Below are positions 48,085 through 59,946 of a stretch of DNA of 64,000 nt, piece by piece. The DNA comes from Aplectana chamaeleonis. Its lineage: Eukaryota > Nematoda > Chromadorea > Rhabditida > Cosmocercidae. The stretch lies in the NCBI GenBank assembly GCA_029168955.1, contig JAPDOI010000183.1:1211501-1275500 (forward strand), written 5' to 3'. The notes under the pieces were generated by a model. It searched no databases. It saw only the letters and a program-made list of their open reading frames with translations, and was not told the origin of the DNA. A program made the position numbers and the translations under genes. The stretch's first letter is position 1. Every line of letters begins with the position of its first letter.

Positions 48085-49920
48085 GAAGACACATTCATCG
48101 TCATTCGCTCGGGCTCAAGGTGCCCGCGATCACAACCACGCTTGATATAGACTCATTCAAAACAGCTAAAACCTCTCTGGAGGCATTTCCGGCCTAGCGC
48201 CACCCCTGTGATTTTGGCTTTGAAAAACGGCCCTCGGTCATCGACGTCCCGTTATCGGCTCAAACGGGACCAATCGACCTGCGACTCGGCCTACCACAAT
48301 ACTTTTTGATCTTCTTTCGAATAAGCACTGCGCCAGCCCAATCCGGAAAATTTGATTTTTCACATTTTTGGGATGTGCTAAAACAGCGTTTTTCCCGGTT
48401 CGACGCCCCGCCAGACACATTCATCGTCATTCGCTCGGGCTCAGGGTGCCCGCGATTGCAACCACGCTTGGTATAGACTCATTCAAAACAGCTAAAACCT
48501 CTCTGGAGGCATTTCCGGCCTAGCGCCACCCCTGTGATTTTGGCTTTGAAAAACGACCCTCGGTCATCGATGTCCCGTTCTCGGCTCAAACGGGACCAAT
48601 CGACCTGCGACTCGGCCTACCACATTACTTTTTGATCTTCTTTCGAATAAACACTGCGCCAGCCCAATCCGGAAAATTTGATTTTTCACATTTTTGGGAT
48701 GTGCTAAAACAGCGTTTTTTCCCATGTTTGGCGATTCGGCAGACACATTCATCGTCATTCGCTCGGGCCCAAGGTGCCCGCGATTACAACCACGCTTGGT
48801 ATAGACTCATTCAAAACAGCTAAAACCTCTCTGGAGGCATTTCCGGCCTAGCGCCACCCCTGTGATTTTGGCTTTGAAAAACGACCCTCGGTCATCGATG
48901 TCCCGTTCTCGGCTCAAACGGGAACAATCGACCTGCAACTCGGCCTACCACATTACTTTTTGATCTTTTTTCGAATAAGCACTGCGCCAGCCCAATCAGG
49001 AAAATTTGATTTTTTACATTTTTGGGATGTGCTAAAACAGCGTTTTTTCCCATGTTTGGCGATTCGGCAGACACATTCATCGTCATTCGCTCGGGCCCAA
49101 GGTGCCCGCGATTACAACCACGCTTGGTATAGACTCATTCAAAACAGCTAAAACCTCTCTGGAGGCATTTCCGGCCTAGCGCCACCCCTGTGATTTTGGC
49201 TTTGAAAAACGACCCTCGGTCATCGATGTCCCGTTCTCGGCTCAAACGGGACCAATCGACCTGCGACTCGGCCTACCACATTACTTTTTGATCTTCTTTC
49301 GAATAAGCACTGCGCCAGCCCAATCCGGAAAATTTGATTTTTCACATTTTTGGGATGTGCTAAAACAGCGTTTTTTCCCCTGTTTGGCGATCCGGCAGAC
49401 ACATTCATCGTCATTCGCTCGGGCTCATGGTGCCCGCGATTACAACCACGCTTGGTATAGACTCATTAAAAACAGCTAAAACCTCTCTGGAGGCATTTCC
49501 GGCCTAGCGCCACCCCTGTGATTTTGGCTTTGAAAAACGACCCTCGGTCATCGATGTCCCGTTCTCGGCTCAAACGGGACCAATCGACCTGCGACTCGGC
49601 CTACCACATTACTTTTTGATCTTCTTTCGAATAAGCACTGCGACAGCCCAATCAGGAAAATTTGATTTTTTACATTTTTGGGATGTGCTAAAACAGCGTT
49701 TTTTCCCCTGTTTGGCGATCCGGCAGACACATTCATCGTCATTCGCTCGGGCTCATGGTGCCCGCGATTACAACCACGCTTGGTATAGACTCATTAAAAA
49801 CAGCTAAAACCTCTCTGGAGGCATTTCCGGCCTAGCGCCACCCCTGTGATTTTGGCTTTGAAAAACGACCCTCGGTCATCGACGTCCCGTTCTCGGCTCG
49901 AACGGGACCAATCGACCTGC
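48085..49920. repeat. 328-bp tandem array, left arm
   Basis: About 5.6 units, each with CAGACACATTCATCGTCATT, TCTCTGGAGGCATTTCCGGC and GGGATGTGCTAAAACAGCG. Spacing is exactly 328 bp between equivalent points from 48564 to 49548. Units differ by a few substitutions only. Confidence 0.95.
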
Positions 49921-50194
49921 GACTCGGCCTACCGGATCGATCAGAACAGTCCCCCGAAGTCTCCCGTTTCTCTCGTGGAAAACGGGAAGGCGGAGCTTCG
50001 CCGAAACGTCTCTCGCTTGCCCCGACGCGGGAGAAAAAAGCGGTTTGGCCATCGGTCAAATCGATCTATTGCCTGAACTCGTCGAATTTTAATTCTCACC
50101 CCGCAATGCGGCTTGCCGGCACTTCTCGTAACCTTGTGGAGACAAAGGCAGAGCCGTACAGCGCAGAGAAGAAGAGCAACAGGCCAGGAGCATG

Positions 50195-50283
50195 CAAGCC
50201 TGTCGCATCACTTATTGATTCGTCAGGGTTCGAACTAGGATACGGTCATCGCGCTCCCGTACCACCTCGGTAACTCATCCCGC
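50195..50283 (-). repeat. tRNA-like segment (possible SINE relic)
   Basis: Minus strand: GCGGGATGAGTTACCGAGGTGG contains an A-box-like TTACCGAGGTGG, and about 45 nt downstream AGTTCGAACCC is a good B box. The anticodon stem is not convincing, so this is not called a tRNA gene. It lies in the asymmetric part of the foldback's left arm. Confidence 0.35.
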
Positions 50284-50955
50284 AAGATTTCGCAACCTGT
50301 GTATAGCGTCTCTCGCTTCTCGCCTGACAGCCGGCCAACCAGCTATTCAAATCGCAGCGCGCTCATAGCTTCGTTGGCTGGAGCCATGTACTCCACCAAC
50401 CTTCACCCCTGGGCAAGTGAAGTGGGGAAACCTTCACCATTGGGAAAACCGGTGACAACCGGTGAAACGCCCCGAAAAAGAACGAAAGTGACCCAACACT
50501 CATGCAAGTCATTTTCAAGATTGGGTGGGTGTCACTGCCTGTTTTTCGGCCATAACTTTTTTACCCTAAGAGAGAGCTCTTCGGTGAAGGTAATTTCCGG
50601 AATCTCCATAAAATTCTGCATCGAATAGCGTTTTCGGTTTTGGAAAGTACGTTCCCCTTCTACCAGCCGATTTCAGTGTATAAAGTGCATTTTTTTCGCC
50701 TCAAGTTATCGGTTTTTCGTCCATAACTTTCTTTTGCTTGGAGATGAACCTATGTTGAAGGTTGTTTGGAATTTTGAATGGAAATTTGCATCGACTAGTG
50801 TTTCTAGTTTGGAAAAATATTTTCTCGATCCTTCAGCCCAATTCATTTTACGAAACACCGGTTTTTCGCCTATAACTTTTCAACCGTTGAAGATAGTGTC
50901 TTGTTAAATGTTGTTTTTGAAATCCACGTGGAATTCTGCGTCGAATGACATATCG

Positions 50956-51143
50956 GGTTCCTAACTTTGCTTGCTCCATAAGCCAGCCAGGTCGGTGGAG
51001 CCGAGCTCCATAGTTATCTCCATAGGGTGCTCTCTCCTCTATGATGTAAGTAGCAGACGCAGAGTTCTCCTGGAACCCACAACGGGGCTCGGCTCCATCG
51101 ACCTGGCTGACTTATGGGGCAAGCAAACTTAGGAACCCGATAT
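50956..51143. repeat. Central palindrome of the 6.1-kb foldback
   Basis: Arms TATCGGGTTCCTAA...TTGCTTGC and complement, including CAGCCAGGTCGGTGGAGCCGAG against CTCGGCTCCATCGACCTGGCTG, with a loop of about 75 bp near 51010-51085. Confidence 0.85.
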
Positions 51144-51611
51144 ATCATTCGACGCAGAATTTTACGTAAATTTCAAAAACTACCTTCACCAAAATCCTAT
51201 CTTCAACGATTAAAGAGTTATACGCGAAAAACCGGTGTTTTGTAAAATGAATTAGGCTGAACGCAGAAGCTAGTCGACGCAGAATTCTATCGAGATTCCG
51301 AAAACAACCTTCACCAGAGGTCTATCTCCGAGCACAAAAAAGTTATGGACGAAAAACCGATAATTTCAGGCGAAAAAAACACACTTTGTAAACTGAAATC
51401 AGCTGGTAGAAGGGAAACGTATTTTTCAAAAATGAAAACACTATTCGATGCAGAATTTAATGGGGATTCCGAAAACAACCCCTACCAAAGGGCTGTCTTC
51501 CAGGATAAAAAAGTTATGGACGAAAAACCGATTGCTTTTGGTGAAAGAAACGTTACTTCATAAACTGAAATCGGCTGAGAGACTGGAAACGTATGGTTTC
51601 CATTATCGTTT

Positions 51612-51728
51612 TAGTCTGACGCATGGACCAGGCGGTTCGCCGTGCGGGGTTGGCGGCCTCGCTGGAGAATGAAGTTTCGATTCGCGCGGGGTGATCTACC
51701 GTCGCAGCCCCGTCCATTCGTCAGACTA
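51612..51728 (+). repeat. 117-bp AGTCTGACG inverted-end repeat, copy 3
   Basis: TAGTCTGACGCATGGACC ... GTCCATTCGTCAGACTA, the best preserved copy. It is present only in the right arm of the foldback, so it was inserted after the arms formed. Confidence 0.8.
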
Positions 51729-52169
51729 AAATGATTGCGCAAACTCTATGTTTCTCAACATGAAAACATTATTCGACGCAAAATTCCATGGAGACTGGAT
51801 ACAGCTCCGTTCAAAAATTCGTCTTAAAGGGTAAAAATTTTATGAGCGAAGAACGGGTAGTTTTTCAAAAATCGCTTGGAAACTTCTTCCGAAAAATTTT
51901 GACTCTAAGACAGCTCAAAGGAAATTTTTCATGACCTAGGCAGATCATTTCATCGAGAATAAAGATTTTCAAAGTAGGTCATCTCACGAAAAAAAATCAA
52001 AATTAATGATCAAAAAGAAAAATTTACTGAATACAAGAAAAAGAGGATTGAGAAAACGTAAGATTTTGAAGTTGCAAGTCTATAGGGAACCTTTACCATT
52101 CCCCACTCAGGTATCCTAAACAACCTTTACCTCTCGGACCGCTGTCTCCACCCCAACGAACCTATGGGG

Positions 52170-53520
52170 ACGATGAATGTGTCTGGCGGGGCGTCGAACC
52201 GGGTAAACGCTGTGCTATCACATACCAAAGATGTGAAAAATCAAATTTTCCAGATTGGCCTGGCGCAGTGCTTATTCGAAAGAAGATCAAAAAGTAATGT
52301 GGTAGGCCGAGTCGCAGGTCGATTGGTCCCGTTTGAGCCGAGAACGGGACATCGATGACCGATGGTCGTTTTTCAAAGCCAAAATCACAGGGGTGGCGCT
52401 AGGCCGGAAATGCCTCCAGAGAGGTTTTAGCTGTTTTTAATGGGTCTATACCAAGCGTGGTTGTGATCGCGGGCACCTTGAGCCCGAGCGAATGACGATG
52501 AATGTGTCTGCCGAATCGTCAAACAGGGGAAAAAACGCTGTTTTAGCACATCCCAAAAATGTGAAAAATCAAATTTTCCGGATTGGGCTAGCGCAGTGCT
52601 TAGTCGAAAGAAGATCAAAAAGTAATGTGGTAGGCCGAGTCGCAGGTCGATTGGTCCCATTTGAGCCGAGAACTGGACATCGATGACCGAGGGTCGTTTT
52701 TCGAAGCCAAAATCACAGGGGTGGCGCTAGGCCGGAAATGCCTCCAGAGAGGTTTTAGCTGTTCTTAATGAGTCTATACCAAGCGTGGTTGCAATCGCGG
52801 GCACCTTGAGCCCGAGCGAATGACGATGAATGTGTCTGCCGGATCGCCAGACAGGGGAAAAAACGCTGTTTTAGCACTTCCCAAAAATGTGAAAAATCAA
52901 ATTTTCCGGATTGGGCTAGCGCAGTGCTTAGTCGAAAGAAGATCAAAAAGTAATGTGGTAGGCCGAGTCGCAGGTCGATTGGTCCCGTTTGAGCCGAGAA
53001 CGGGACATCGATGACCGATGGTCGTTTTTCGAAGCCAAAATCACAGGGGTGGCGCTAGGCCGGAAATGCCTCCAGAGAGGTTTTAGCTGTTCTTAATGAG
53101 TCTATACCAAGCGTGGTTGCAATCGCGGGCACCTTGAGCCCGAGCGAATGACGATGAATGTGTCTGCCGGATCGCCAGACAGGGGAAAAAACGCTGTTTT
53201 AGCACATCCCAAAAATGTGCAAAATCAAATTTTCCGGATTGGGCTAGCGCAGTGCTTAGTCGAAAGAAGATCAAAAAGTAATGTGGTAGGCCGAGTTGCA
53301 GGTCGATTGTTCCCGTTTGAGCCGAGAACGGGACATCGATGACCGAGGGTCGTTTTTCAAAGCCAAAATCACAGGGGTGGCGCTAGGCCGGAAATGCCTC
53401 CAGAGAGGTTTTAGCTGTTTTGAATGAGTCTATACCAAGCGTGGTTGTGATCGCGGGCACCTTGAGCCCGAGCGAATGACGATGAATGTGTCTGCCGGGT
53501 CGCCAAACAGGGGAAAAACG
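52170..53520. repeat. 328-bp tandem array, right arm
   Basis: About 4.1 units in reverse orientation to the left array; equivalent points at 52164, 52492, 52820 and 53148. Confidence 0.95.
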
Positions 53521-53853
53521 TTGATTTTCACTTTTGCCACCACCATAAATTGGTTTTTCAAACTTGTGTATAACTCGTCCTTCATCTTCACGGTTGGTAT
53601 GAAGCCATATTTACACCAATTTGATATCTAGCTTCAGTTTTCGTACACTCGATTGATTGTGTTAACCCTATATGCCTTGCTTGCCGGGTAAGACATGTGC
53701 GGGCTCAAAATGAAGAGCTCTCGATGCTGATTCTAAATATGCCTCTGGCAACCCAAACTGACCACTTTGAACAAAGTTATGAGAAAGCGGCGCTTTCCGG
53801 CGGAAAAAAGCGCCGAAAACGCCGTTTTTCCCAAAGTCGCGGGCGGTATTGTA

Positions 53854-54484
53854 CATCTCCGCCAATGTAAGTTACATGTGAATTAACTCTACTCAAGTAA
53901 ATTACATGTAGTATAAATGGAACATAATTCAAATATCTCCAGCAACTGAGGGCCCATGCTGAACACCTTCTGAAAACCCGCACAGCATACCCTCATACCT
54001 TAGCCATGAGCGCAGGCCATTGCATTGACTTTCGACAGGGTGGTCACTCGCCCTGGCCGAGTCGTTGATCTCTCGCTCCTCATGATCCGCTTTAATCGTG
54101 TGGAGGATCAGAGGGAGCGACATGCAATATTTTTGTGTTAGCTTCAATCCACTGCTTCTTGTATAGAGCTGTGGGATCCAAGATTGCTGCTTCATTCATA
54201 AAGCAGCGAGATTTAAGCTCCTGGAATGTCCAAGAGAGCTTAAAGCTTGCTGATTCGTACCTGAAGCAGTAGCCAGGAACTTGCAGCTCCAACTCTCAAA
54301 GCACCGAGCTTCAACTTGTAGCTCTAATTAAGTTACATGAAATATAAGTGTATGTTACATGTAATATAAGTGTATGTTACCTGTAATATAAGTGTAGGTT
54401 ACATGCGATATAAAGGTAATATACTTGAATGTCTCAAACATCTTACACTTTATATTACATGTAACATGTTTTCATTTTTCTGAG
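53854..54484 (+). repeat. ACATGTAATATA-family element, right part
   Basis: Continues the copy split at 47726: CATCTCCGCCAATGTAAGTTAC onward matches 61004 onward, through the AAGCAGTGGA/CTTCATTCATAAAGCAGC hairpin words, to the terminal ACATGTTTTCATTTTTCTGA. Confidence 0.8.
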
Positions 54485-54573
54485 ATGGTCATTTCGCCCT
54501 GGCCGAGTCGTTGACCTACCGCCCATCACGGTTCGGTTTAATCGTGAGGAGGTAGCGAATAAAATATTCTTGT

Positions 54574-57500
54574 TTGGACTCCATCCCAGACGCCTCTTGA
54601 AACTACTCATTCTCAAACTGCACTCATAAAATTCTAATAAGACGGTGGAATCTCCGTAGTTTCTTCGGCCCGCAAATGTACAAGCCGCTAAGGCCTCACC
54701 AGCGACCTTTGCGTAGTGCCATGTTCAGAGGGCTCTCGCGGCCGTTCCAGACGCCGTCAGCCAAAATCATCCCACTGTCCTAGACTGCTTAGAGGAGGTC
54801 TGGAAACGGACATTACTCCCTCTCAATGCCCCTTTGTGCTTAAGGAAACGTTCATGGTAAAGTACAAAAACAAAAGAAATTATGGGTGGTACAATTACAG
54901 GAAAACATTGAAACAGTGCAGTGAAAAGGAAATAGTGGGAAGTCCTCTGATAGTCGATATCTCCTTATGGATCGATCAATGGTCTCACATTCTGCGATTT
55001 GTGGTAGGTATGACACAGTGATCGGTATGACGGATCATCATAGCATTCAATTGAAAACCATAAAAAAAAGCATGTTTGGAGCAGTTGGTGTGCGCGCCGT
55101 CACTAGGTGAACGTCGTAGGTTCAGTTCTCGCACATGCCTGTAGTTTTTGCACTCAACTGGGCGTGTTTCATCAGTTCATAGGTTTGATAGCTCACGTTA
55201 ACACGTGTGAATTGGAGCAGTTGGCGTGCGCACCGTTGTGATAAGAGCGTCGCAAGTTCATTTCCCGTAGGGCATTGTAGCTTTTGCGTTGAAGGGTGTT
55301 TCTTCGTGACAAACGCGGAAGACATTGGTAATCGTTGTCATGAAACAAGCACGAAGAAAACCTGTTTTTTTTGTGAAAATATAAAGATTTTTATTCCTTT
55401 TCGGCATTACGAATAGGTAAAAACAACAAATGCACAAGTAATAGACAAACACAGTCAGAAACCACTCAACAAGGTTCAGAAATGTGTAGATTTTCTAGAT
55501 TAACGATTGTAGTGTGAATCACTCCCTCGAAGTTGCGCCCAAATGTAGTCCCCCTGATGGTTTAGTTATACTGTCCTTGGTAACGACGTTCTAAGTCCAA
55601 TATATCTTGATGAAATGGCTCGCCTTGCTCGTTGAATTTTTCAAGCTGCGAATCAATGATATGGACTTTTAGAGACATTCTGCATCCCATTTTGGCGTAA
55701 TTTTTTTATGAGAGTGCATCAACTCCACATAGCTTTCAGCTTTGTGATCACCTGGGAAGCCGTGAACAATTGCAACAAAATTGCTCCAAGCCGTTCTCTC
55801 CCTCTTGTTCAACAGCTTTGCAAAATCCACACATTTTATGATCCTCTTCGTCTGTGGTCCGACGAATATACTAGCCCTGACCTTAGCCTCGGACAGAGTG
55901 GTTACCAAGGACACTATAACGAAACATGATGAGGGACTACATTTGGGTGCAACTTCGAGAGAGTGATCTACAGTACAATGGTAAATCTAGAAAATCTACA
56001 CATTTCTGGACCTTGTTGAGTGCTTTCCGACTGTGTTTGTCTACATATTACTTGTGCATTTGTTGTTTTTACCCATTCATAATGCGGAAAAGGGATAAAA
56101 ATCATTATATTTTCACAAAAAAAAACAGAATTTCTTCGTGCTGTTGTAGTGTACGCGAAGTTTGTTCTTGACGAAGTAAATTTTTCACGTATTTTGGACT
56201 TAAGCAATTGAAATATAACACTTAGAAGCCAGGAAGAAAATCGTGTTACATAGTGTTATTAGTTGCGAATAGTTGAGTCTTCATTAATGGGTCGCGACTT
56301 CAGGTTGCTAAATTTCCGTTCCGAGCCGAGCTCTAAGGGTGGCTTTGAACATATTTAAAACATTGTTGTGTGCTTAACCACGTCCGAATTCGAGCTTGAT
56401 AGGTTGCGAATAAGCATCAGAAGGGTCCTTTGAAGTAAGCAGTTCATCACGGTACCGTCAAAACTGGCGTATCGCAGCCCAATCGTCACTAAGAGTTTTA
56501 TTTTTGTTTTCATGTTTATCCATACTTCCTGACGATTTTCGCATAGCAGCAAGTTTCTTCACACGTTCTATTTTCGCAGATAAGCTGCTCACCACATCGT
56601 CGAGATTCGGACCTCTCCAAATACTATTTCGTTCAACGAAAATCTTATAAAATAGTTTTTGGGTCCATCTCCTCACCACGGGTTCTGCGAATTAGAAAAG
56701 GTACCGCCACAACCATTTTTTTTTGGTTTTGAACCCAGCGCATTCGAAGAGAGTTTTGCACACCGATTTTTTTCACCTTGGTCCGGACCGACCAATTTCC
56801 TGTGATTTTTGTTGAACGAAATAGTATTTGAAGAGGTCCAAATCTTGACGATGCGGTGAGCAGCTTATCTGCGAAAAAAGAACGTGAGAAGAAACTTGCT
56901 GCTATCCGAAAATCGTCAAGAAGTAGGGATAAACCTAGAAGCAAAGTGTTTAGTGGCGATTGAGCTGCGATGCACCCGTTTTGATGGTACCATGAGGAAC
57001 TGCTTACTTCAGAGAATCTTCTGACGCTTTTTCGTAACCTGTGGAGCTCTATTTCGAGCGTGTTGAAGTACACAAAAATTGTTCTGAAGATGTTCAAAGC
57101 CAACATCAGAGCTTGGCTTGGAACGGAAATGGAGCAACCAGAAATCGCGACCCATTCATGTAGACTCTCAGAAGCTACATAATCGCAACTAATTATCTAC
57201 GCTGGTTTATAAATTCAGACACCATCTTGGGACTGGAGTATATTTTTTTCTTGTCAATCGAATAGTAAACATATCTAGTAGTTTGAATTTATCTGAGCTT
57301 TGACATTTCATAGCCCAGACTCTTTCACGAAAATCGCAAAAAGTTTAATTCCCAATTGAACCCCGGGTGAGGCCATTTTTTGATAGAGGGCCAAAAGAAC
57401 TACTCCAGCCCGAAGACGAGTGTCTGGGGCTGGTACTAAACCCCTTCGTGTTTTCGCAACAACACGAGAAATATTTCGTGAGAACGCATGACAACGAATG

Positions 57501-58268
57501 CTTATGTCATGTTTCTTCCGTTTTGGTCACGATGAAACACCCCTCAATGCAAAAACTGCGATGCTGTATGGAAAATGAACTTGCGACGCTCTTATCACGA
57601 AGGCGCGCACGTCAACTGCCCCAGGTTGCACGTGTTAACGTGAGCTATCAAACCTATGAAGTGATGGAACTGACGGAGTTATGTGCAAAAATCCCAGGCA
57701 TACGCGAGAACTGAACCCACGACGCTCACCCTGTGACGGCGCGCTCACCAACTGCTCCAAACATGCACTACACCTCTTCAATTGAATGCTTTGATGGTCC
57801 GTCATACCGATCAACGCTCCATACCTACCACAAATCGGAAGGATTTGAGACCGTCCATAAGGTAGGTCCATAAAGTGGCGATATCAACTATTGGAGCACA
57901 TCCCACATATACCTTTTCACTCCACAGTTTTACGGTTTTCCTGTAACTGCACTACCCGTAATCTTGTTTGTTTTTATACTTTACCGTGAACGTTTTCTGA
58001 AGAACAAAGGGGCTTTGAGCGGAAGTAAGGGCCGTTTCCAGACCTGCTTTAAGGTCAGTCTAGGACAGTGGGATGATTCCGGCTGACAGCGGCTGGAACG
58101 GCAGCGAGAGCCCTCTGAACATGGCACTACGCAAAGTTCGCTGGTGAGGCCTTAGCGGCTAGTACACTTGCGGGCCGAAAAAATTGCGGATACCCTCGTT
58201 TTATTAAAATCTTATGAGTGGAGTTTGAAAAATAAGTAGTTTCAAGAGGCGTCTGGGATGGAGTCCAA
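54574..58268. mobile_element. 3.7-kb nest of palindromes with relic ORFs
   Basis: Outer arms 54574-55330 and 57490-58268 are inverted copies (ends TGGACTCCATCCCAGACGCC). Inside are two further near-palindromes, 55360-56160 and 56270-57165, side by side. The structure is A-B-B'-C-C'-A'. The unique centre of B carries a degenerate ORF. The C arms contain low-complexity charged frames without a recognised domain. Where the ends sit relative to a target duplication is not clear. Confidence 0.75.
55560..55920 (-). pseudogene. Relic of an uncharacterised transposon-associated ORF
   Basis: The minus-strand frame 55914-55669 reads GPQTKRII ... FVAIVHGFPGDHKAESYVEL. After a one-base shift near 55690 it continues as CRMSLKVHIIDSQ and GEPFHQDILDLERRYQGQY. 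The motif with F-H-Q-D-I and R-Y-Q-G, followed by a D-Y-I-W box, is one I recognise from an uncharacterised protein family widespread in metazoan genomes and often repetitive. The D-Y-I-W part (RDYIWVQLRES) lies on the plus strand at 55929 in the inverted arm, and as a degraded copy on the minus strand near 55540. Its biochemical function is unknown to me; it may be part of a transposase. Confidence 0.5.
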
Positions 58269-59946
58269 ACCAGGAAATTCTAATGAAAATTCAGTTTTGA
58301 AATTCAAGTTTTTTTCAATTTGGAGTGTTTCGTTAAATTCCTCATCGTTAGAACCATTACCAAGCGTATTCACGCGCTGTAAAAAAAATGAGTGGTGTCC
58401 TAAGAGGTTTTTAGTATGAAAATGAAATTTGGTAACCCTGATGAAATTTCAACTTCAAAAAATTTAAAATATTCCCAATTGTTGATCTTTCGAAAGAATT
58501 TCATGCAAAACCTGAATCTGAACCTAGGGAACGGGCAATAACTGCATTGCTGTGATTTTCACATGCCTGGTGAAATTAGCCATGTAACCTGCCATCTTTA
58601 TATCCGAAAACAAAAAATCTTTTCATCTTAAAGACGCGATGTCGGACTGACTTCATCTCACCTAATATCTCGATGAAGTGTTCCATTGTGTTCCAAAAAT
58701 ACTCACTAATATAGAGGAAATTCGTAGTTCGATAACTTTAACATTGTTTATTGTTTGTTGTTTATGCATGCATGCTCAGCATTAGTGGTTTTTTAGTAAA
58801 AATTTTCTTGGTAGGTTGGTGAGAGGACGCTCCGGAAGGAACTCAGAGGTTGAAAAATAGTATACGAATGGGATAAATACAAAGAAACGTTGAAAAACTA
58901 TATACTGCTACTCTCAATCGCTAATTCTTTTGTACAAAGGAAACATTTGATAGCTACCGTAACCCAGAATCTTTCCTTTGAGATTTTCGAAACATTTGTA
59001 CGTTCACTAGGTCGCATTTCCCATGCTGATTTCAAATCTGACGTTTATTTTCGAAATAAACAACTTTGATCCGTGTTATGGAGAAACGACGCCAAACGGC
59101 AAGCTCCGGCGCCCTAGCGCGCCGGATGAAAGATACGCGCGGTATTGTAGGAATGAATGCCCCCCCCAAAAAGCAACAGGAAGAAATGAGAGATGCCTTG
59201 ATGATGCTAACCCTGCGGCGCGACGATAGTGATTTCTGCTGGCCAACTGCTCGTGAGTCATTTGCTGTACCTACACAGCCAAAGCCGGCTCGTCGTCTGG
59301 AGAAGTCTCAACCCTTCCCCTTCGCATCCCATCCGCGCCGCTGTCGCTGCTGATAGGTAAGCTTGTCTTAACTATACCGAATCATAGTTAAGTACTTGTG
59401 AGCCTTTCTATGTGACATCAATTATAGTTGCCTGAAAAGGGTCTACGATCCGAAGTGTCGCAACTTAAACAGTGCGATCCAGCAACTTAGCCGCGCACCG
59501 AGCTTCGTAGGTTTAAGGCACTGTCAACAAAACATTGCAAAGAAATTTTAATTCCTATGACCACATGAAAGAAGCTTACGAGAAAAGCAAGCTAATTTCA
59601 GAAAAAGAGACGCTCAATGCAAAGTGGTTAGATCGGTGGAAGATTTTAGGTAAGGGAAGTGAACACTATACAATCATTACACTACTATAAAAAATCGTAA
59701 ACAATCTCGTAGCATTCAAAACAGATTGTGATTTTCAGCTACACTCTAGCGGAAAAGACCAGAAGATCTAAGGTTTAGACAGAAACATGGCTCAGCAACA
59801 TATTTATCAGTGTTAACTTCTCGAGAGAAAAAATGAAATGCTTCTATCACAAGCTGTTTGATTTTCCTGAATAACTAGCATACATATATCCTAAATCAGT
59901 CCATTTCGGCGCGATAGTCCTATTTCCCAACAGTTGAGAGTTTTGC
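58269..59946. other. Spacer 3' of gene 2
   Basis: No gene recognised. A C9 tract is at about 59160-59168. The right CAATACCG end of the putative composite is at 59147. The 3' UTR of gene 2 (minus strand) should occupy the high end; no clear AATAAA was seen on that strand close to the stop. Confidence 0.3.

Larger units (their letters stand above)
47729..53851. mobile_element. 6.1-kb foldback element with inverted 328-bp arrays
   Basis: Ends CAATACCGCCCGCGACTTTGGG and its complement, flanked by TA (47727-47728 and 53852-53853). Arms contain about 5.6 (left) and 4.1 (right) copies of a 328-bp unit in opposite orientation, then about 170-bp diverged repeats, meeting at a central palindrome (50956-51143). 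No transposase is encoded; the repeated 63-64 codon frames are from the 328-bp unit. The uninterrupted site at 60994-61013 (GTAATACATTTCCGTC) confirms insertion into a TA. Confidence 0.88.
47354..59147. mobile_element. Possible 11.8-kb composite CAATACCG element
   Basis: The left end CAATACCGCGCGTATCTTTTGG (47354, preceded by TA) and right end AAAGATACGCGCGGTATTG (59147, followed by TA) form an inverted pair of about 37 bp with one 3-nt gap, continuing CATCCGGCGCGCTA. Everything between is other repeats: ACATGTAATATA-family sequence, the 6.1-kb foldback and the 54.6-58.3-kb palindrome nest. Alternatively the ends are from two separate copies that lost their other halves. Confidence 0.45.

Noticed and set aside
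50195..50283. Functional tRNA gene
   Set aside because: Boxes A and B are present but the acceptor and anticodon stems do not pair convincingly; listed only as a tRNA-like repeat.
48238..53342. Series of 60-77 codon frames on both strands at 328-bp spacing
   Set aside because: Same frames repeated by the tandem array, mirrored in the other arm; no start context, splice structure or domain.
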